NCBI GenBank assembly: GCA_032690845.1
Contig: CM064421.1
Location: 38,368,963-38,432,962 of the forward strand
DNA from: Eleusine coracana subsp. coracana
Lineage: Eukaryota > Streptophyta > Magnoliopsida > Poales > Poaceae
Direction: 5' to 3'
DNA: 64,000 bases
A program made the translations under genes and the position numbers. Under the pieces are notes generated by a model. That model saw only the letters and a list, made by a program, of their open reading frames with translations. It made no database searches and was not told where the DNA came from. Shown here piece after piece: positions 23,602-36,400 of this stretch; positions within the stretch are counted from its first letter, which is position 1, and every line of letters begins with the position of its first letter.

Positions 23602-23696
23602 GGCGCGGCAAAAACATCTAGAGGATGAAATATTAGTTCTGGACAGTCTAGTATTAAGATATTAGATAAAAGAGGTTTATTTTATAAAAAAATTCA
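23602..23696 (-). repeat. MULE right terminal inverted repeat
   Basis: Reverse complement of 15817-15912. It is followed by the target duplicate AACTGCTG at 23697-23704. Confidence 0.8.
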
Positions 23697-24140
23697 AACT
23701 GCTGCGTGGGCCTGATGATGGTCAGCCTCGTCCGGCCCGATAAATTTAGGCCCATAATCTCTGCTTTGTCCCAATTTTACACCTTGAGACCTATTCTAAA
23801 AACAATTTTACTACTCCTTTGGAACAGAAGATCCAGAAAGCTTGGAGTGTCCCCTCAAAAAAAAAAAAAAAAAAAGAAAGCTTGGAGTGACGAGGATGAC
23901 GATATCTCTGCAATTAGCCTATGCATACTTCACAGTTTTTATTTTGGTGTGTGTGACAATGGCATTTCTCAGAATTTGGCCCATGGCTTTATGCTCAGGT
24001 GGTGCAGATATTTGTTACTCTGAAGCTAGGACTGGAAAAAAATAACTTGTGCCGAAAATTTTTCTTTCTCCACTCTACAATGTATCCATATTGACAATAT
24101 ACTAGTTAGTACGGCAGGGTGATCCTAATGAAATTCAGCC

Positions 24141-25890
24141 TTAAAGAATATCCTCCAATTGTTTCAGCCTGGGATCCAACTCGGCAGCATTTCCCTCGAC
24201 ATAATAATCATCTGCAGGAGTCCGGTATGCATCAGCAATCGCCTTTCCTTTATCCATGACTGCAGCTGGTACAGTCTGCAAGAGACTAGAAACACCAAAA
24301 AGGAGAAGGAAAGTGAGACTTGAGTGATCACCCCTATTGGTTTTTTGAAGGAATAAAGGTGTTTTAATTTGGTAATACTTGTCTAGTGCTGCAAGGGCAA
24401 CGCTGATTTTGGTCCTCATGGCTTCAACAGATGTTGATGGGTCGTTTCGTGATGCACGTAGTAGCAGCGAGTCGAGATCTTCCAATGCTCTACGCAGCAG
24501 CAGGCAACGCATCTCATAAGCTCTTACATTTCATTCTGCAAAGAAGTGCATTCGGGAGAGTTTACCGTAAGCATTCATCCACAGCATCCGATGCAGCTTT
24601 GCCTTGACCATTATCAGAAGCATATTGTGCCACCTGCATTCAGTTGTTCCTTACTGTAAGAATTCAATTTGCACCGTTTGGATTCAAGAAATAAACATTA
24701 TGACACATAGATACTCCATCATGCCTCTTGGCCATGAAAGACACTAGCATTGTGAAAATTTGGATTAACACTCATTAGAAGAGAAACGTACTGCTCGAAT
24801 GTTGATACGGAGAGATGATGCTGGGCCTGACCGGAGTAATGATCTGCTCTCATCATACTTTGGCTTCTCAAATTCCAATGATTTCTCTGCAATCAAGCAT
24901 ACATGGAAGAATAAGCCTCATGCATATGATGTATTGTACATGACATTAACTTGGTAGGACGACAAAGACAAAAGCAAAAAATCCACTAAAAATGGCTTAA
25001 AATCATTATCAGCTAGCAAGAGGGTTCTGCATTTTCGACAGTGTGTTCCCACTATGAGAAGCATTAAAGCAGCCAAGACATGGGTGCAGAGGAACACAGT
25101 AGAACTATTCTGAAAAGGGTATATTCAGTGTTGATTTTGAAATTCAGACTAAAATAAATCTCACATTTTGTCATGCAAAAGATCTCGCTCTATAATTATG
25201 CATCTATTTTCTTAATTTTTTTTGCACGGTGTTGCAGTGGTATCAATCAACAACAAAGATTGCAAAAATGACAATAAATATACGTTTGGATATCATAGTA
25301 ATCCCTTGTCAATTACCTAGGTCAACGAACTGGTCTCGAGTCAGCAGCACGGCTGGAACGTAGGTCTCCAACGGCTCCAGCTTCTTCCTATAACAGTAAT
25401 AACAATTCAAAAGCAGAACACGCGATAATGAGTGGTCTGGTCATATATGCAAAATCAAATGGTAGAGTCTGCAGCAATGCAGTTCCATTCCATCTTTTTT
25501 TTTTGGTTCAAAATAAGCAAGGCACGAGTTAATACCTCTTGACGTACTTGTCCAAAGGACTCCCCGCATCCGCCCCTGCAACAATTGGAGCAGTGACGCC
25601 ACAAATTCAGTACAGTATCATACACACACGGAGCAAGTTCGCCCAACGACGGCCAATATGAAAATCCAAGCAGCGAATGGAATAATGGCACGGTAACACT
25701 TACTTCCGACGGTAGCGGCAAGCCAAGCTGCGACGCCGGCCAGGGAGACGGCGCGGCGGCCTACGCTGCCCGACGGCGGCGGGACGGAGGCGGTGGCAGC
25801 TACTTGAACGCATCGGCGGCGGCGGGGTCGAGAGGGGGACAGGCAGATGTGAGCCCCGCCGGAGGTGGTGGGGAGGAGAGAGGAGGACAT
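24141..25890 (-). CDS. Predicted Tat-targeted thylakoid lumen protein
   Basis: Seven exons (minus): 25890-25704, 25575-25536, 25387-25317, 24886-24792, 24633-24566, 24489-24379, 24285-24141; 238 residues. The N-terminus MSSSLLPTTSGG is Ser/Arg-rich like a plastid transit peptide. It is followed by a twin-arginine signal (GRRAVSLAGVAAWLAATVG) and an ADA cleavage site, so the mature protein should start at GSPLDKYVKRK in the thylakoid lumen. The mature part is helical, with conserved-looking blocks KLEPLETYVPAVLLTRDQF and SLLRSGPASSLRINIRAVAQ. I do not recognise the family; size and helix content recall PsbQ/Psb27-like lumen factors only in general. An in-frame ATG at 26061 would add 57 low-complexity residues; I prefer 25890 because of the targeting signal. 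Confidence 0.8.
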
Positions 25891-26167
25891 GCTCGGAGCT
25901 GATGGGTTAGCAGCACCGTTAGCTTGCGGGAGCGAAGGGACGAGGTTCTTGGTGGCTGCTCGCGCTTGGCCTGTGCGAGGAAGAAGCTTGCGGCCAGGGT
26001 TAGTTCGGTTCGCCGGTGGGGTCGTCGGGGGGTGTTTGCCACGCGATTGCACGAGAGCCATTCACTTCTGTTGCCGTTTTCTGTGCCACAGGGCGGGCCG
26101 AGCCTTACGTGGGCTCTCTGTTGCCGTTAGCCCAGCGAGGAAGGACTTACATGGCGTGAATTTGATT

Positions 26168-26407
26168 GGGGGAATTGGATTTTTACCACTACTAAGCGCC
26201 GTCATTCCAAAAACGCCACAACTAAACGGCCCGTCCATTCAGATGCGTTTTCAGACAAGAAAAAAAAAAAAGAAATCCGGCCAAAAGGCCTTGATGGTGT
26301 CGGTCTGGGCAAAAGTCCATTCAGTGGTGGTATTTTTGGGACGGGCCGTTTAGTCATGGCGTTTCTGGGACGGCGGCGCTTAGTCGTGATAAAAATCTAA
26401 TTTCCCT
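26168..26407. mobile_element. MULE-derived MITE with ~70-bp TIRs
   Basis: Arms of about 68 bp (26168-26236 and 26339-26407) are inverted repeats; both contain ACTAAGCGCCG and AACGGCCCGTCC words. The flanks are near-identical 9-bp repeats, AATTTGATT (26159-26167) and GATTTGATT (26408-26416). Long TIRs plus a 9-bp duplication indicate a Mutator-type non-autonomous element. It lies in the upstream region of the lumen protein gene. Confidence 0.75.
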
Positions 26408-26416
26408 GATTTGATT

Positions 26417-27270
26417 AAGCGAAAACACATTTAGTTGTAACACACTATTGCAGAATCTCAATTTTTCCTCCAGCTACTGTGGTAATCTAGTCCCCCTTAT
26501 GCAATACGAGCCTGTGTTCTGGAGTGGACACTGCATCCAGGATTCAGACAAGCGTGGAGCAAAGCATTTTGGAGTGAAAATGAATTTCTGATGAAAAGAG
26601 GTCACTTACATTGTAAAATTTGGCCCAATGAATTAGTACCATTGTGCAACATTGGAATGGCCCTATGAAAATATAAGAGTGGCCCAAACAGTTGCAACCA
26701 GCTACACCAAGACAGAACTTGTAGTAGCAGTGGATTCAGTCAGCATTTGTAGTAGCATCAGGATCATGTAAAAATGTTGGACTGAATTTAGTAACTAGGG
26801 AAATCAGACTGAGCTCTGTAGGACTTCTGCCTTTCTCATAAGTATGGGTTCAGCTATCTTTAGTTTGTCCTCACTATTGTTGAACTGTACGTTTAACAGA
26901 ATGACAATGCAACACGGAAGAATAGGCAGAAGCAGAGTTTTTCGAGACACAATCTAAAGATGGCAGGATGCTGCTGCCGGTCCCTTGTGGACCGGCGCAG
27001 GTGAATTCACGGTAAAATAAGAAGCAAGCGTACTGAAAATAGCAATTAGGCCAATTCCAGTGGTGCAAATTATGGATTACCAAGAAAGAGGAGAGTTTGA
27101 GCTAGAACCCGAACAACTTTCAGTGATAAGGCCAAATCAGAAGAAACTTTACATGCTCCACTTAGAACTCGAAGGACTTGTCCAAGTAGTACACTTGTCC
27201 GACGACAAAACATGCTCTGAGCCCGACACATGGTGTGAGAAAACCTATGCCTCGATGACCCAGCTGCTAG
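26417..27270. other. Intergenic, no gene recognised
   Basis: The spacer includes the 3' flank of the small membrane protein gene (minus). No supported feature was seen. Confidence 0.4.
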
Positions 27271-27591
27271 CTAGCTATACAACGAAGCCTTACACTTGAG
27301 CACGAAGCCGAGGAGCAGCAGCATGGCCATGAGCCCGCAGGAGGAGCCCCACACGCGGTGAATCCAGTACGGGTCGAACCGCACCACGGGCCGGTCCATG
27401 AAACACGTCAGGTTGATGGCCAGGATCAGCACGACGAGCAGGCCCGGCAGCAGCAGCGCTGAGGTGGCGCCGCCGTCCTCCTCGTCGTCGATCTCCTTCT
27501 CTGGCCTCCGGTCGATGTACAGCGGGGAGAGCACGGCGAGGACCGCCACCACGACGCAAACCAGCTTCTCCGTGGAAGACGACCTCTCCAT
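27271..27591 (-). CDS. Small plant membrane protein, three predicted TM segments
   Basis: Single-exon gene of 106 residues starting MERSSSTEKLV. Hydrophobic stretches lie at about residues 8-25 (LVCVVVAVLAVLSPLYI), 45-64 and 80-100 (GLMAMLLLLGFVLK). An acidic loop (EIDDEEDGG) lies between the first two. The start at 27591 was chosen because the first membrane helix follows directly; an in-frame ATG 54 bp upstream adds residues without clear character. It resembles short uncharacterised plant membrane proteins. Function is unknown, and the membrane in which it sits cannot be told. Confidence 0.7.
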   Translation of the reverse strand: MERSSSTEKLVCVVVAVLAVLSPLYIDRRPEKEIDDEEDGGATSALLLPGLLVVLILAINLTCFMDRPVVRFDPYWIHRVWGSSCGLMAMLLLLGFVLKCKASLYS

Positions 27592-29862
27592 GATAACTGA
27601 ACTGATGGGCAGCAACGCTCTCTCCGAAAGTCTGAAGGCTAACAACGTATGGTTCTTCAGAACATTTCTTTTATGCTGTGTTTGGCTACCGAACCAAGCT
27701 TGAGAAGCAAGGAGAGAATATTTCGATCCACATTTCTATCAGCTAAACTTTTGACTCCTCCCATTGATTCCTCTCATGCAAAAAGGAACATGTTCACTTT
27801 GTCCATTATTATCCGCGGATGGGTGGTGAGGAGAGGATTGCGACGTAAAGGAGATTCTCCATAGCTAGTGAGCTTGGAATCGGATGCCGAGAGGCAAGTC
27901 GATCGCTCAACAGTTTGAGTCACAACAAAGCGGTGCACCTACGAAACGTAGGATCGAATCGTACGGTTCCGAATCACCTGGTGGAAAAGGAAGACTATAT
28001 ATTCGAGCTCTTTGATCATGTAATCGTGTAAAACTTTTTTTTTTTGTTCTGGAAGCTGCAAAGTTTTAGCGTTTTGACGTCATCAGTTCTGCAAAGGTAG
28101 TATAGTAGTACGTGGCATTTCGATTGGTACGGCGCCATGACAACTGACGCGTGTTATCGAAATCACATTTTTTTTTGCAACACTTACGCAAGAAAAATTA
28201 TTTTGTTTGTTCATTTGCTATTTAGCGAGTATAAACAAGCCTGACAATTTCATTTTGAAAGCTAGAAGGTTACCAATAATCTAATTGTAGTTAGTGTTGT
28301 ATTATCTTAGATGCCTTATTAATTTATTCTTGTGTAATGATCACTATTTCTCTATTGCCACTATTTGCGTATGATTATTTTCATAAAAGTAAACATGTAT
28401 AAGTAATAAATTTATATGCTAGTATTTTAGGTTACGTTCATAATGGAAATGATGGGCGTGATTTACAAAATATGTACATGGATATTTTAGGTTTCTTTAT
28501 GGTGACAGTAGCACATTTGTTTTACTAATAGGTCAACTTCTAGCATTTAGAAAGAAACTTGACTTTTTTTTTGCCAAATATTAAAACAACATTTTGTAAG
28601 CCAACCCAATGCTTTTTATTAAATGAAACTATAAATCTATAGCTCAACAAGAACAAGAAAATCGCTCACCAAACATTTACAGAGTGTGGAGCCTTATACC
28701 TGAACCTGATCGAGTACCATAGCTTATCCTTTACTCATTGAAGCAATCGGGCATGAGACGAGAAGTTTTTAAAAAAGAGGTGAAAATGTCTACCATAATT
28801 TTTTAGTCTATATTGATATATTTGATTTTATTTCCCCTGTTCTCTGATGGTGTGCCGCTCCTGGTAGCCTTTGTAGAATTACTATTTCATTCAACTGTTA
28901 TAAAACTAGTTATTTATTAAAAAAAAACTGATAGACAACTAGTCCAAAGGGTGGCATCTATTGTAAATCAAAATTGTAAGATCCTCTCATTCTATAACTT
29001 TTTTTCCACGCAAGGAGGGTTGTTACAATATGAAGCATGCTTGTGAAGAATATGCAAAAGTGGGAAAAAGCCAATCAAAATATGCAAGAACAGCTTTTAA
29101 AAGCCAACAATGAATAGAAAAGGACGTATGTGGAATAATTGGTAGTCATTCTTTCTCACTTAAAGGTACACACAAAATGATTTATATATTCAGCTACTAA
29201 TACAAGGCATGTGTGGATGTTGCCTACCGCTGGCTGACTCGGCGCTTGATTTTTTAGGAATACATTCAAACAAAACCATAATCCTTACTTATTTATCAAC
29301 ACAAAATACAAGGTTTTCTGAAACCTGTTTTGAACACATTTGTAGTGCAACCTATGAATCATCCATACACAAGGAAATGTGTCCATCCTTGGAAAGAAAA
29401 CGGGGGAATGTATCCATCGCGGATAGTACAAGGTCCCCTCCAAAATGCCAAATGGCCAATCATGTAGCCAGCCTAGCCGTGTGGAGACTAGACTCCCGGC
29501 GCGTGCTGACGAAGCATAGGCGGTATGGAATGGAAGTGGCTATCCGCCACCGGAGAAGCCCCGGCCATCAAACCACGATGTGAGGCCCACGCGCAGACAT
29601 AAACAAGCGAAATGGATAGAGGAACGCGAGAAAAAAAAAAAAAAAGTGGACGCGAGGCAGGCAGTCTGGTAGACCACGACGCTGCACGCGCACGCGAACC
29701 CCGCCGCCCTTCGCCCGCCATCCGGCATTGCTCTGCCGCAAGCCCGCTGCTCGCCCTCTTCCCCCTCGCCCCTCGCGGCTGGCGGCTACCTGCTCTGCTC
29801 GGAGCCACTAGGGGGGTCAGGCTTCCGTCTCTTTCTTCGACGCGGGGCCTGCTGCCGCGACC
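27592..29862. other. AT-rich intergenic spacer
   Basis: It lies between two divergent genes, the small membrane protein (minus) and the GNAT gene (plus). It contains the GNAT 5' region near the right end, which is GC-rich from 29470. No other gene was recognised. Confidence 0.4.
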
Positions 29863-32605
29863 ATGGCGACTGGCGCTGTGACGCCGCCGCAGCCGCCCCT
29901 GGCCGCCGCGCGGCGTGGGCTCCGTGGCCGGGGCGTTCTGCACCGGCGTCTCGCCGCCTCCCCTATGTGAGTGCCTTCTTCACTTCCTGCTTTAATTTTG
30001 TGGTGGATTCAGTCATTGGCTTCAGTTGTTGGGGGAGGTTCGTGGTGTTAACTGCTGATTTTGATTCTGATGGAGGGAAGGACACCCTGTCTGATGAGGG
30101 AAGAAAGGAATCAGGAGTAGATGCCGAGACAAGCAAAAATTAAAAGAAATAATGGTCCTACCAAATTATCAGGGCGTTGAGTATTGATTAGGTAGTTGTA
30201 AGCAGCAAGCAATATTCATGAATCATGACTAAAAAGGGTAAGCATTCGGTTCAATGTAGGATCCCATTCATCTTAGATCACCCTTTTGTGCGAAACTTGT
30301 CCAACATTGGTTTATTGCGCTGATTCTGTTGTAAACTAAATGGGAACAAAAATAAAGATGCTGCCCTCTGATGGTTCTAAAAGAAGAAAAATGGTGACAA
30401 AAGTGCTTCCCTATATGGTTCTGGAAATTGAAAAGAAAGGAGAGTATAAAGGTTCTGCTATATGTCTTGCTTGCTGTTACTCAGCTTTTCTGTGATGTTG
30501 TTCACTTGGTTTGGTGAAAGCAGCACTTGTCATTAAGATTGTGATTGTTATTAGGTTTCACTGAAGTGAAGCCTTCAGTGTAGAATAACTTTTTCTTGCT
30601 TTCCAATCATAGAACTAGTGTTGACTGTATGCTTAGATCTTAGTACCTTAAGGCTTAAGTTTGTTCTTTATTTTAATGCACAGCCACTTCTTTCTCCCAG
30701 GAAAGATGAGTCTGTGGTTTCTAAACATGGCGGAAAAGAGGACATGGTCGCTGATAGCCTCAATGTTGCCAGAGGAGCATCTCACCCTGGGCTTTCATCA
30801 AGCATATGCAACCAGCCATCAGTGTTTCGCACACCGTTGCTTCCTGCTGAACCATCTGATCTGCGATTCAATCGTCTTCGACCCTCAATTGATGAAAGTG
30901 ATTGCAAATACAAAAGATTGTTTGGTTGCTACGCGGCTCGCGAAGCTATAATCGACGAGGAATATTGGGTATCATTCTTGTTACTTTTTAGAAGATATAA
31001 GGCATTGGTTCTGGCTAATACTTCAGACTCCACTTTTGGTTGACACTTTGACACAGCTTCCACAAGTATCTGTGATGGACTGATTTAGCAATTATTGTAT
31101 TCTAAATTGCTAATGGTACATCTGCTAGCTTTCTTTTGTTTGTATTGCACGCTAGTTTTGAGCTCAGAACATGAAATTCTGTGCCATTTTTTATGTTCCA
31201 GATCATTTTAGGCTGACCGTTCATTCAATGATATTGAATTATAATTTACCCACACATTATGTGTTACAAGTTAAATTTCTCCTTGATAGATTGCTGCATG
31301 GCTGAGAGCAGAAGATCACTATGAAGATCAGTCAGGAGATCGGTGAGTTTTTTAATTTAAAGAAAATATCATGTAGTAATCATTTCCTTTGGATTTGATA
31401 TATATTACTGTTAGCATTGTATTTGCAGCTAACATTTCCTTACTATTATTGCAGCTATGTGGAAAGCTTTAAAAGAAAGTATGCATCACAGGTACCTGTG
31501 TAATCTGGTCAGCTGTGTTTTCCGTGTACTTAAATGCAATTGGAATAGGGCGTACATGTTCTTCCAAAATAGAGTAATATTATTTTTCAATGTTCAAATG
31601 GCTTCATATAGGTAGTTTCTTGAAGTTTCCTCATCAATTCCTCCTGATCATTCAATAGTTTCTGTGTGGACTTCTGGCTCACATGTAGCAGAGTCATCTT
31701 GTTGCAGGAATTTCATGCCCTAAAGAAGCGATGCAGCAACCAGCAGGGAGAGAAGTATATCTGTTTTGTTGCGGTATGAGATAAAGCTCTGTGTGATTGG
31801 TTTATTAATTTTGTGACTGGAAGCTGTTTAGTTCATAAAACGCGTCTCAACTGAGATGAGCCATGTCGACATCTTTACATTGTTGGAACGCCCTTATATC
31901 TGTTTTTACAGATACTTCATCATATTTTTGCAACAGAAAATCTCACTGTCTTATGGTTAATATTACAGGTAAAGAATGACGACCTCAGGCGAACTGTGCT
32001 AAATAGTGTTGTTGGTACCTTAGATGTATGTGTAAGGCATCCTCTGCATGGGGAGAAATTTCCTGCGGTAGGCTACAATGGCATCTTTGCTTTATAATAC
32101 TTCTACCGGTATCTTTAGAAGTCACATTTGAAAGTTGTTTACAGGAACCTGGAAAGTCGTCACTTCACTGTAGAATCTATCAGCCAGATCAGCCAAAATT
32201 TGGCTATTTAACAAACGTATGTGTTGCTAAATTTGCAAGGCGTCAAGGGATTGCTAGCAACATGCTGTTATTGGCCATAGATGCTGCAAAGCTCAATGGT
32301 AAATCAGTGAGTTATTCCTGCATATCAAATCCTACATGATAATGATTCAGCCACTAATAATATAGTTACCCCTGTTATAGGTGCTCAAAATATTTATATT
32401 CATGTGCATAAGGATAACTTGCCGGCTTGGAGACTCTATGATCAGATAGGATTCAAGGTATGCAACTTGTCTCAGTTAATTTTAAAATTTTATTCAGTTG
32501 GATATATCTAAATTGAATTTAACCATGCTGTTTTTTCTGTAGATGGTTAACCAGGATGGCGCCGGCCATTCCTCAGATCTGTGTTTGCTCTCCTTCAGTT
32601 TGTAG
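29863..32605 (+). CDS. GNAT-family N-acetyltransferase, probably plastid-targeted
   Basis: Transfers an acetyl group from acetyl-CoA to amino groups of proteins or small substrates. Nine exons: 29863-29966, 30701-30968, 31290-31342, 31455-31491, 31708-31773, 31969-32067, 32145-32298, 32381-32457, 32543-32605; 306 residues, all junctions GT-AG and in frame. The first ~35 residues are Ala/Arg/Pro-rich without acids, like a transit peptide. The GNAT fold occupies the second half: strand YLTNVCVAKFA, then the acetyl-CoA loop RRQGIA (residues 241-246), and a late motif IYIHVHKDNLPAWRLYDQIG. Splice pattern and length resemble the dual-specificity plastid GNATs of plants (from family memory). Substrate cannot be inferred. 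Confidence 0.88.
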
Positions 32606-33439
32606 GACAAGTTAATAAAAGGGGCATGCTCTCATGTGTCTCCCTGTGCAGTCAGCAGAACCAGGAAATGCCACCAGTCCTCGCGATTTAGAAGAGCAGG
32701 AAGGTGTCGCCGAATACCTTTGCCATCTTGTACATGATTAAAGCGTGAGAAGTTTGTAACTTTCAAGTTGACTAAACGGTTGATAGTTCTGGTGCCCCAG
32801 AAAGTTGTGGCACCTGAATGTCAAAAGTTTCTGGAATTGTACATAGTTTGTGAAGCCTGCTACGGGTTCTTGGTTCTTTCCATGATTTTGCAATGAAGTT
32901 GCTCACGTTTGCCGAATACTGTTGATATCATTTTTTTTTCCTGAGACCTTGATCATCATACTCCATGGTAAACATGTAGCACAAGAGTCTGTAGAAATAC
33001 GTGATGTTTGCAGTCTATGGAATAATTCCAGTCTATGCGGAGTCCTCAGCCTGGTGAAGTCGCCAGAATTAGAGAATCGTCTGTAGCACAAGCGAGATCT
33101 GCAACTGCAGCAGGCAACATTTTCTTAGAATTACCGAACCGGTCGGTCTACTTTCCTCTGTTTCAGAAAAAAAAAACTTGCAAAATTTTTCTCTGACACA
33201 AATCTGAACGTAATTCGTACCCGTACTCCGTAAGCAAACCGACCAGCCTCGAAGTTCCACACCACACACATACGAACCAAACCATATCACTACGACTACG
33301 AACGGTTACATGTGCGAGCCTCATAGTTATCACCGGCTCGAACCCAACCCGCACCGCATCGGTGAACGACTAGACAAAACGAGGTTACGAGAAGGCCGGC
33401 GGGCACCTCCTCGGTCGCCGGCGGCGACCCAACCCTACC
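32606..33439. other. 3' UTR of GNAT gene and upstream region of SPL2-like gene
   Basis: Same-direction neighbours separated by 834 bp. The first ~300 bp is probably GNAT 3' UTR. The rest carries no gene I recognise; a GC-rich patch begins at about 33390, just before the next start codon. Confidence 0.4.
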
Positions 33440-36400
33440 ATGTCGGCCCGTGACCGGGAGACGGCGGAGGCGCTCGTACGCTTCGCCGCCTCGCTGGACG
33501 GGGCCGTGCTCGGCCTCGGCACGGCGGCCGTCGCCATCGCGTCGTGGGTCAAGTACCTCGCCGTCGCCAGGGAGCTGCGGCTCGTGGCCTCCGCGGCGGC
33601 GTCCTCCATCGCGGGCGTCCGCTCCATCCTCCCGGAAGAAGATGGCGAGTCACGGCTCATTGCGGTGCGGGGCTTCGTGCGCACCTTGCCTGGGGGCTCG
33701 TACCTCCGGGCCCCGGGCTCCGGGGAGTATGGGGTCGCCACGAAGCACACCCAGACGGTGAGTCGTGCTGTTGTACACTTAAGGCTTGTCTCATGTGTGC
33801 ATCGCTCGGATTTAGGGTTTATGCTAGCACTAGTCAACTAGGATTTTTGGGATTGATTGTTTGTATGCTTCGCTCAATGATTTGGTGCGTAAACGAGAAA
33901 GTTCATCAGCTGTTTTGAATTCCATCGAAGAAGTAGCTATAGACAGTTGGGCAATTGGATTATTGGTCATGATTCGGTGCTAACTAGATAGAGGTCTCAA
34001 CTCTATTCATAGCATCATCCTACTAGCACTTATCAATTTTGCTGTAGTTTACAGGGGTAGGAAGATAACTATTGACAGGTTCTCGATCTCCTTCAGCGGT
34101 GGATTTCCGTCCAGAAGTTGTTCTGGTAGCTTTTGAAAGAATGCTGTCGGGAATTACATTGTTAATTCTAGTTGATTTGTTGAATTCTGTTGTTGCAAGG
34201 AAAAGTGTGATTGAATGAGCCATAGTGGTCTAATGCAGCCAATTTTGGCTTTTGATGTTATCAGTAACTACGAAATTGAACTGTGGAAAGTTCAATCGAA
34301 GCCAGTTGTGCTGATTCTTAATTTCTTATATTTGACTTTGTTATGTCTTTGATGGTCCTGTAGATATGTTCGTATTTAGACTGAGCATGATTTGTTTCAT
34401 TATATAAATATTATTGATGATTGTTGTGGTTACAGTGTGTGCATGTACACAAAAAGGATACAACATAGTATGATCTGTGCAATGTAAACACAATATCCAT
34501 TGTGTTGCACAGGAAGAGCAGAGTTTTACCCAACACACCAGCCATTTTAAGTCTCTACCTTTAACACAAGTACATCATTTGTTGCTAACAAAATTCTTAT
34601 TTATTTGAAACTAAAATTCACAAATATTCACTGATGCCATGTCAAACATCCTAATGTCATGACATTAGCAGAACATGGAGTCTCATACTGTATTAAACAG
34701 CGTCTAAGATGCTGTACCTTGGACTAATAGCTGCTGATGGTTGCTGATGTAGATGTATAACCTAGAATGTGATGGAATAAGTCTTGTACTGTTTGGTCTT
34801 GGTCTTTGTTTGACTGCTGGTCCTGTCCAGGACAGCATATTAGTCCTTGTATAGGACAGCATCTTGGTCCTATATAGGACAGTAGTTAGGACAGCATCTA
34901 GGACTACATTAGATCATCTAGACTGCACTTGCTTTATGCTTTTAGACTAGCATCTTAGACCAGCATATTAGCATATGCTGGCCCTTGGCCAGCTATAAAT
35001 ATGTATCCACAACCCCTTGGGTTGGTATGGCATTGTGTGAGTTGTGTGAGAAATAAACTAGAAAATTGCCCCATCTCCTAGTGTCATCCTCTCTCAATGA
35101 GAGTTACAGTTCAGTTTCTAACATCTGGTATCAGAGCCGTGTTGTCTTGTAACCTAAACATCTCCTGCTCATCTCCCTCCCCAGCCTCTCAGTCAGCAGC
35201 AGGAACATCTGCTGTCCCTGCACATCTCCTTTCTCCTGCTCAGAGCAGCAGCAGCTCGTCAGGGGCAGCCTCTTCCCCACGCAGCAGCCCCCTAGTGGCG
35301 TGCCATGTCCGCAGAACATTCTCGGCGTTCGGTCGCCTCGAGCGAGCGACTTCGGCAGGAGGCCGAGCTCGCCGCGGCAGAGGAGCGCGAGCGTGCAGCG
35401 GCAGCAGCCGCTGCGGTGGCGGCGAGGGCGTCAAGGCTGGCAGCGGCGGAGCTGGCAGCAGCAAGGGCGGAGGCGGCGGCAGTGGCGGCGGCGGATGCAG
35501 CGCGTGCGGCCGCGGCAGACCTTGAGGCTCTGCGTGGTGGCAGCGTTGGCGGCTCTGTTGCTGATGGCAACATCGACGAAGAGCTCAGGGAGCTAGAGGC
35601 GGTGCGGGAGCAGGAGGCCGCACAGGAGCGGGCGGCGCGGTGGGTGGCTGCGCACCCCCACGGGCGTGGTGGCGGCAGCCCAAACGGGCGTGGACGCGCG
35701 GGCAGCGTTTCTGGAGGGGACGCGTGCGGCGTTCGCACTCCTAGTGGTGGTCGGGTCGACGGAGATCGTGGCTCTCACAGGCAGCGCGACTCTCCCTCCC
35801 CGGACCGGCGCTGTGGACACCACGGGGTCCAGGCTATCATCAGGGAAGTCGGTCCCGGTGGCGGGTGGCCTACCCTCACCAAGACCAACTACGTCGAGTG
35901 GGCTGCGGTGATGAGGGTGAGGCTCCAGGTGCGGCACATGTGGGATGCAGTCCGGTACGGCGATGTTGACTACGACGACGATCGACGGGCACTGGATGCC
36001 CTCATTGCCGCTGTCCCGGCTGAGATGCAGTTCACGCTTTCCAAGAAGCGGACAGCCAAGGCAGCCTGGGACGCCATTGCTGCGGCACGCATCGGCAGCG
36101 ACCGTGCCCGTAGGTCCACACTGCAGGCATTTCGCAAGGAGTGGGAGAACCTGGCCTTCAAACCAGGTGAGGACCTTGATGATTTTGCTTTTCGTCTCAA
36201 CACTTTGCTGCACAAGATGGTGCAGTTCGGCGATGACACCTACGACGAAGAGAGAGCTGTAGAGAAGCTCCTCCGCTGCGTCCCCGAGAGGTACAAGCAG
36301 ATTGCTCGCTCGGTCGAGTCAATGTTGGACCTCTCCACGATGTCGATCGAAGAGGCGATAGGTCGTCTCAAGGTCGTCGACAACGACGAGCCACGGCCTC

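Larger units (their letters stand above)
15817..23696. mobile_element. Mutator-like element (MULE) with plant mobile domain gene
   Basis: A ~95-bp inverted repeat occurs at 15817-15912 and 23602-23696; both copies contain the shared word AACTAATATTTCATCCTC. The flanking direct repeat is AACTGCTG (15809-15816 and 23697-23704), or 9 bp with one mismatch, as expected for Mutator. Inside the 7.88-kb unit are three decayed genes: a MURA-like transposase (plus), a plant mobile domain gene (plus) and a GRF-zinc-finger/coiled-coil gene (minus). A large palindrome lies between the two convergent ones. Pairing of transposase and plant mobile domain in MULEs is known. The copy is immobile by itself because the catalytic core is deleted. 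Confidence 0.85.

Noticed and set aside
25891..26061. Upstream in-frame ATG extending the lumen protein by 57 residues
   Set aside because: Not impossible, but the extension looks like 5' UTR and would bury the transit peptide; kept as an alternative only.
35592..36215. Long minus-strand frames opposite the copia gag region
   Set aside because: Shadow frames of the GC-rich gag-pol coding sequence with low-complexity translation.
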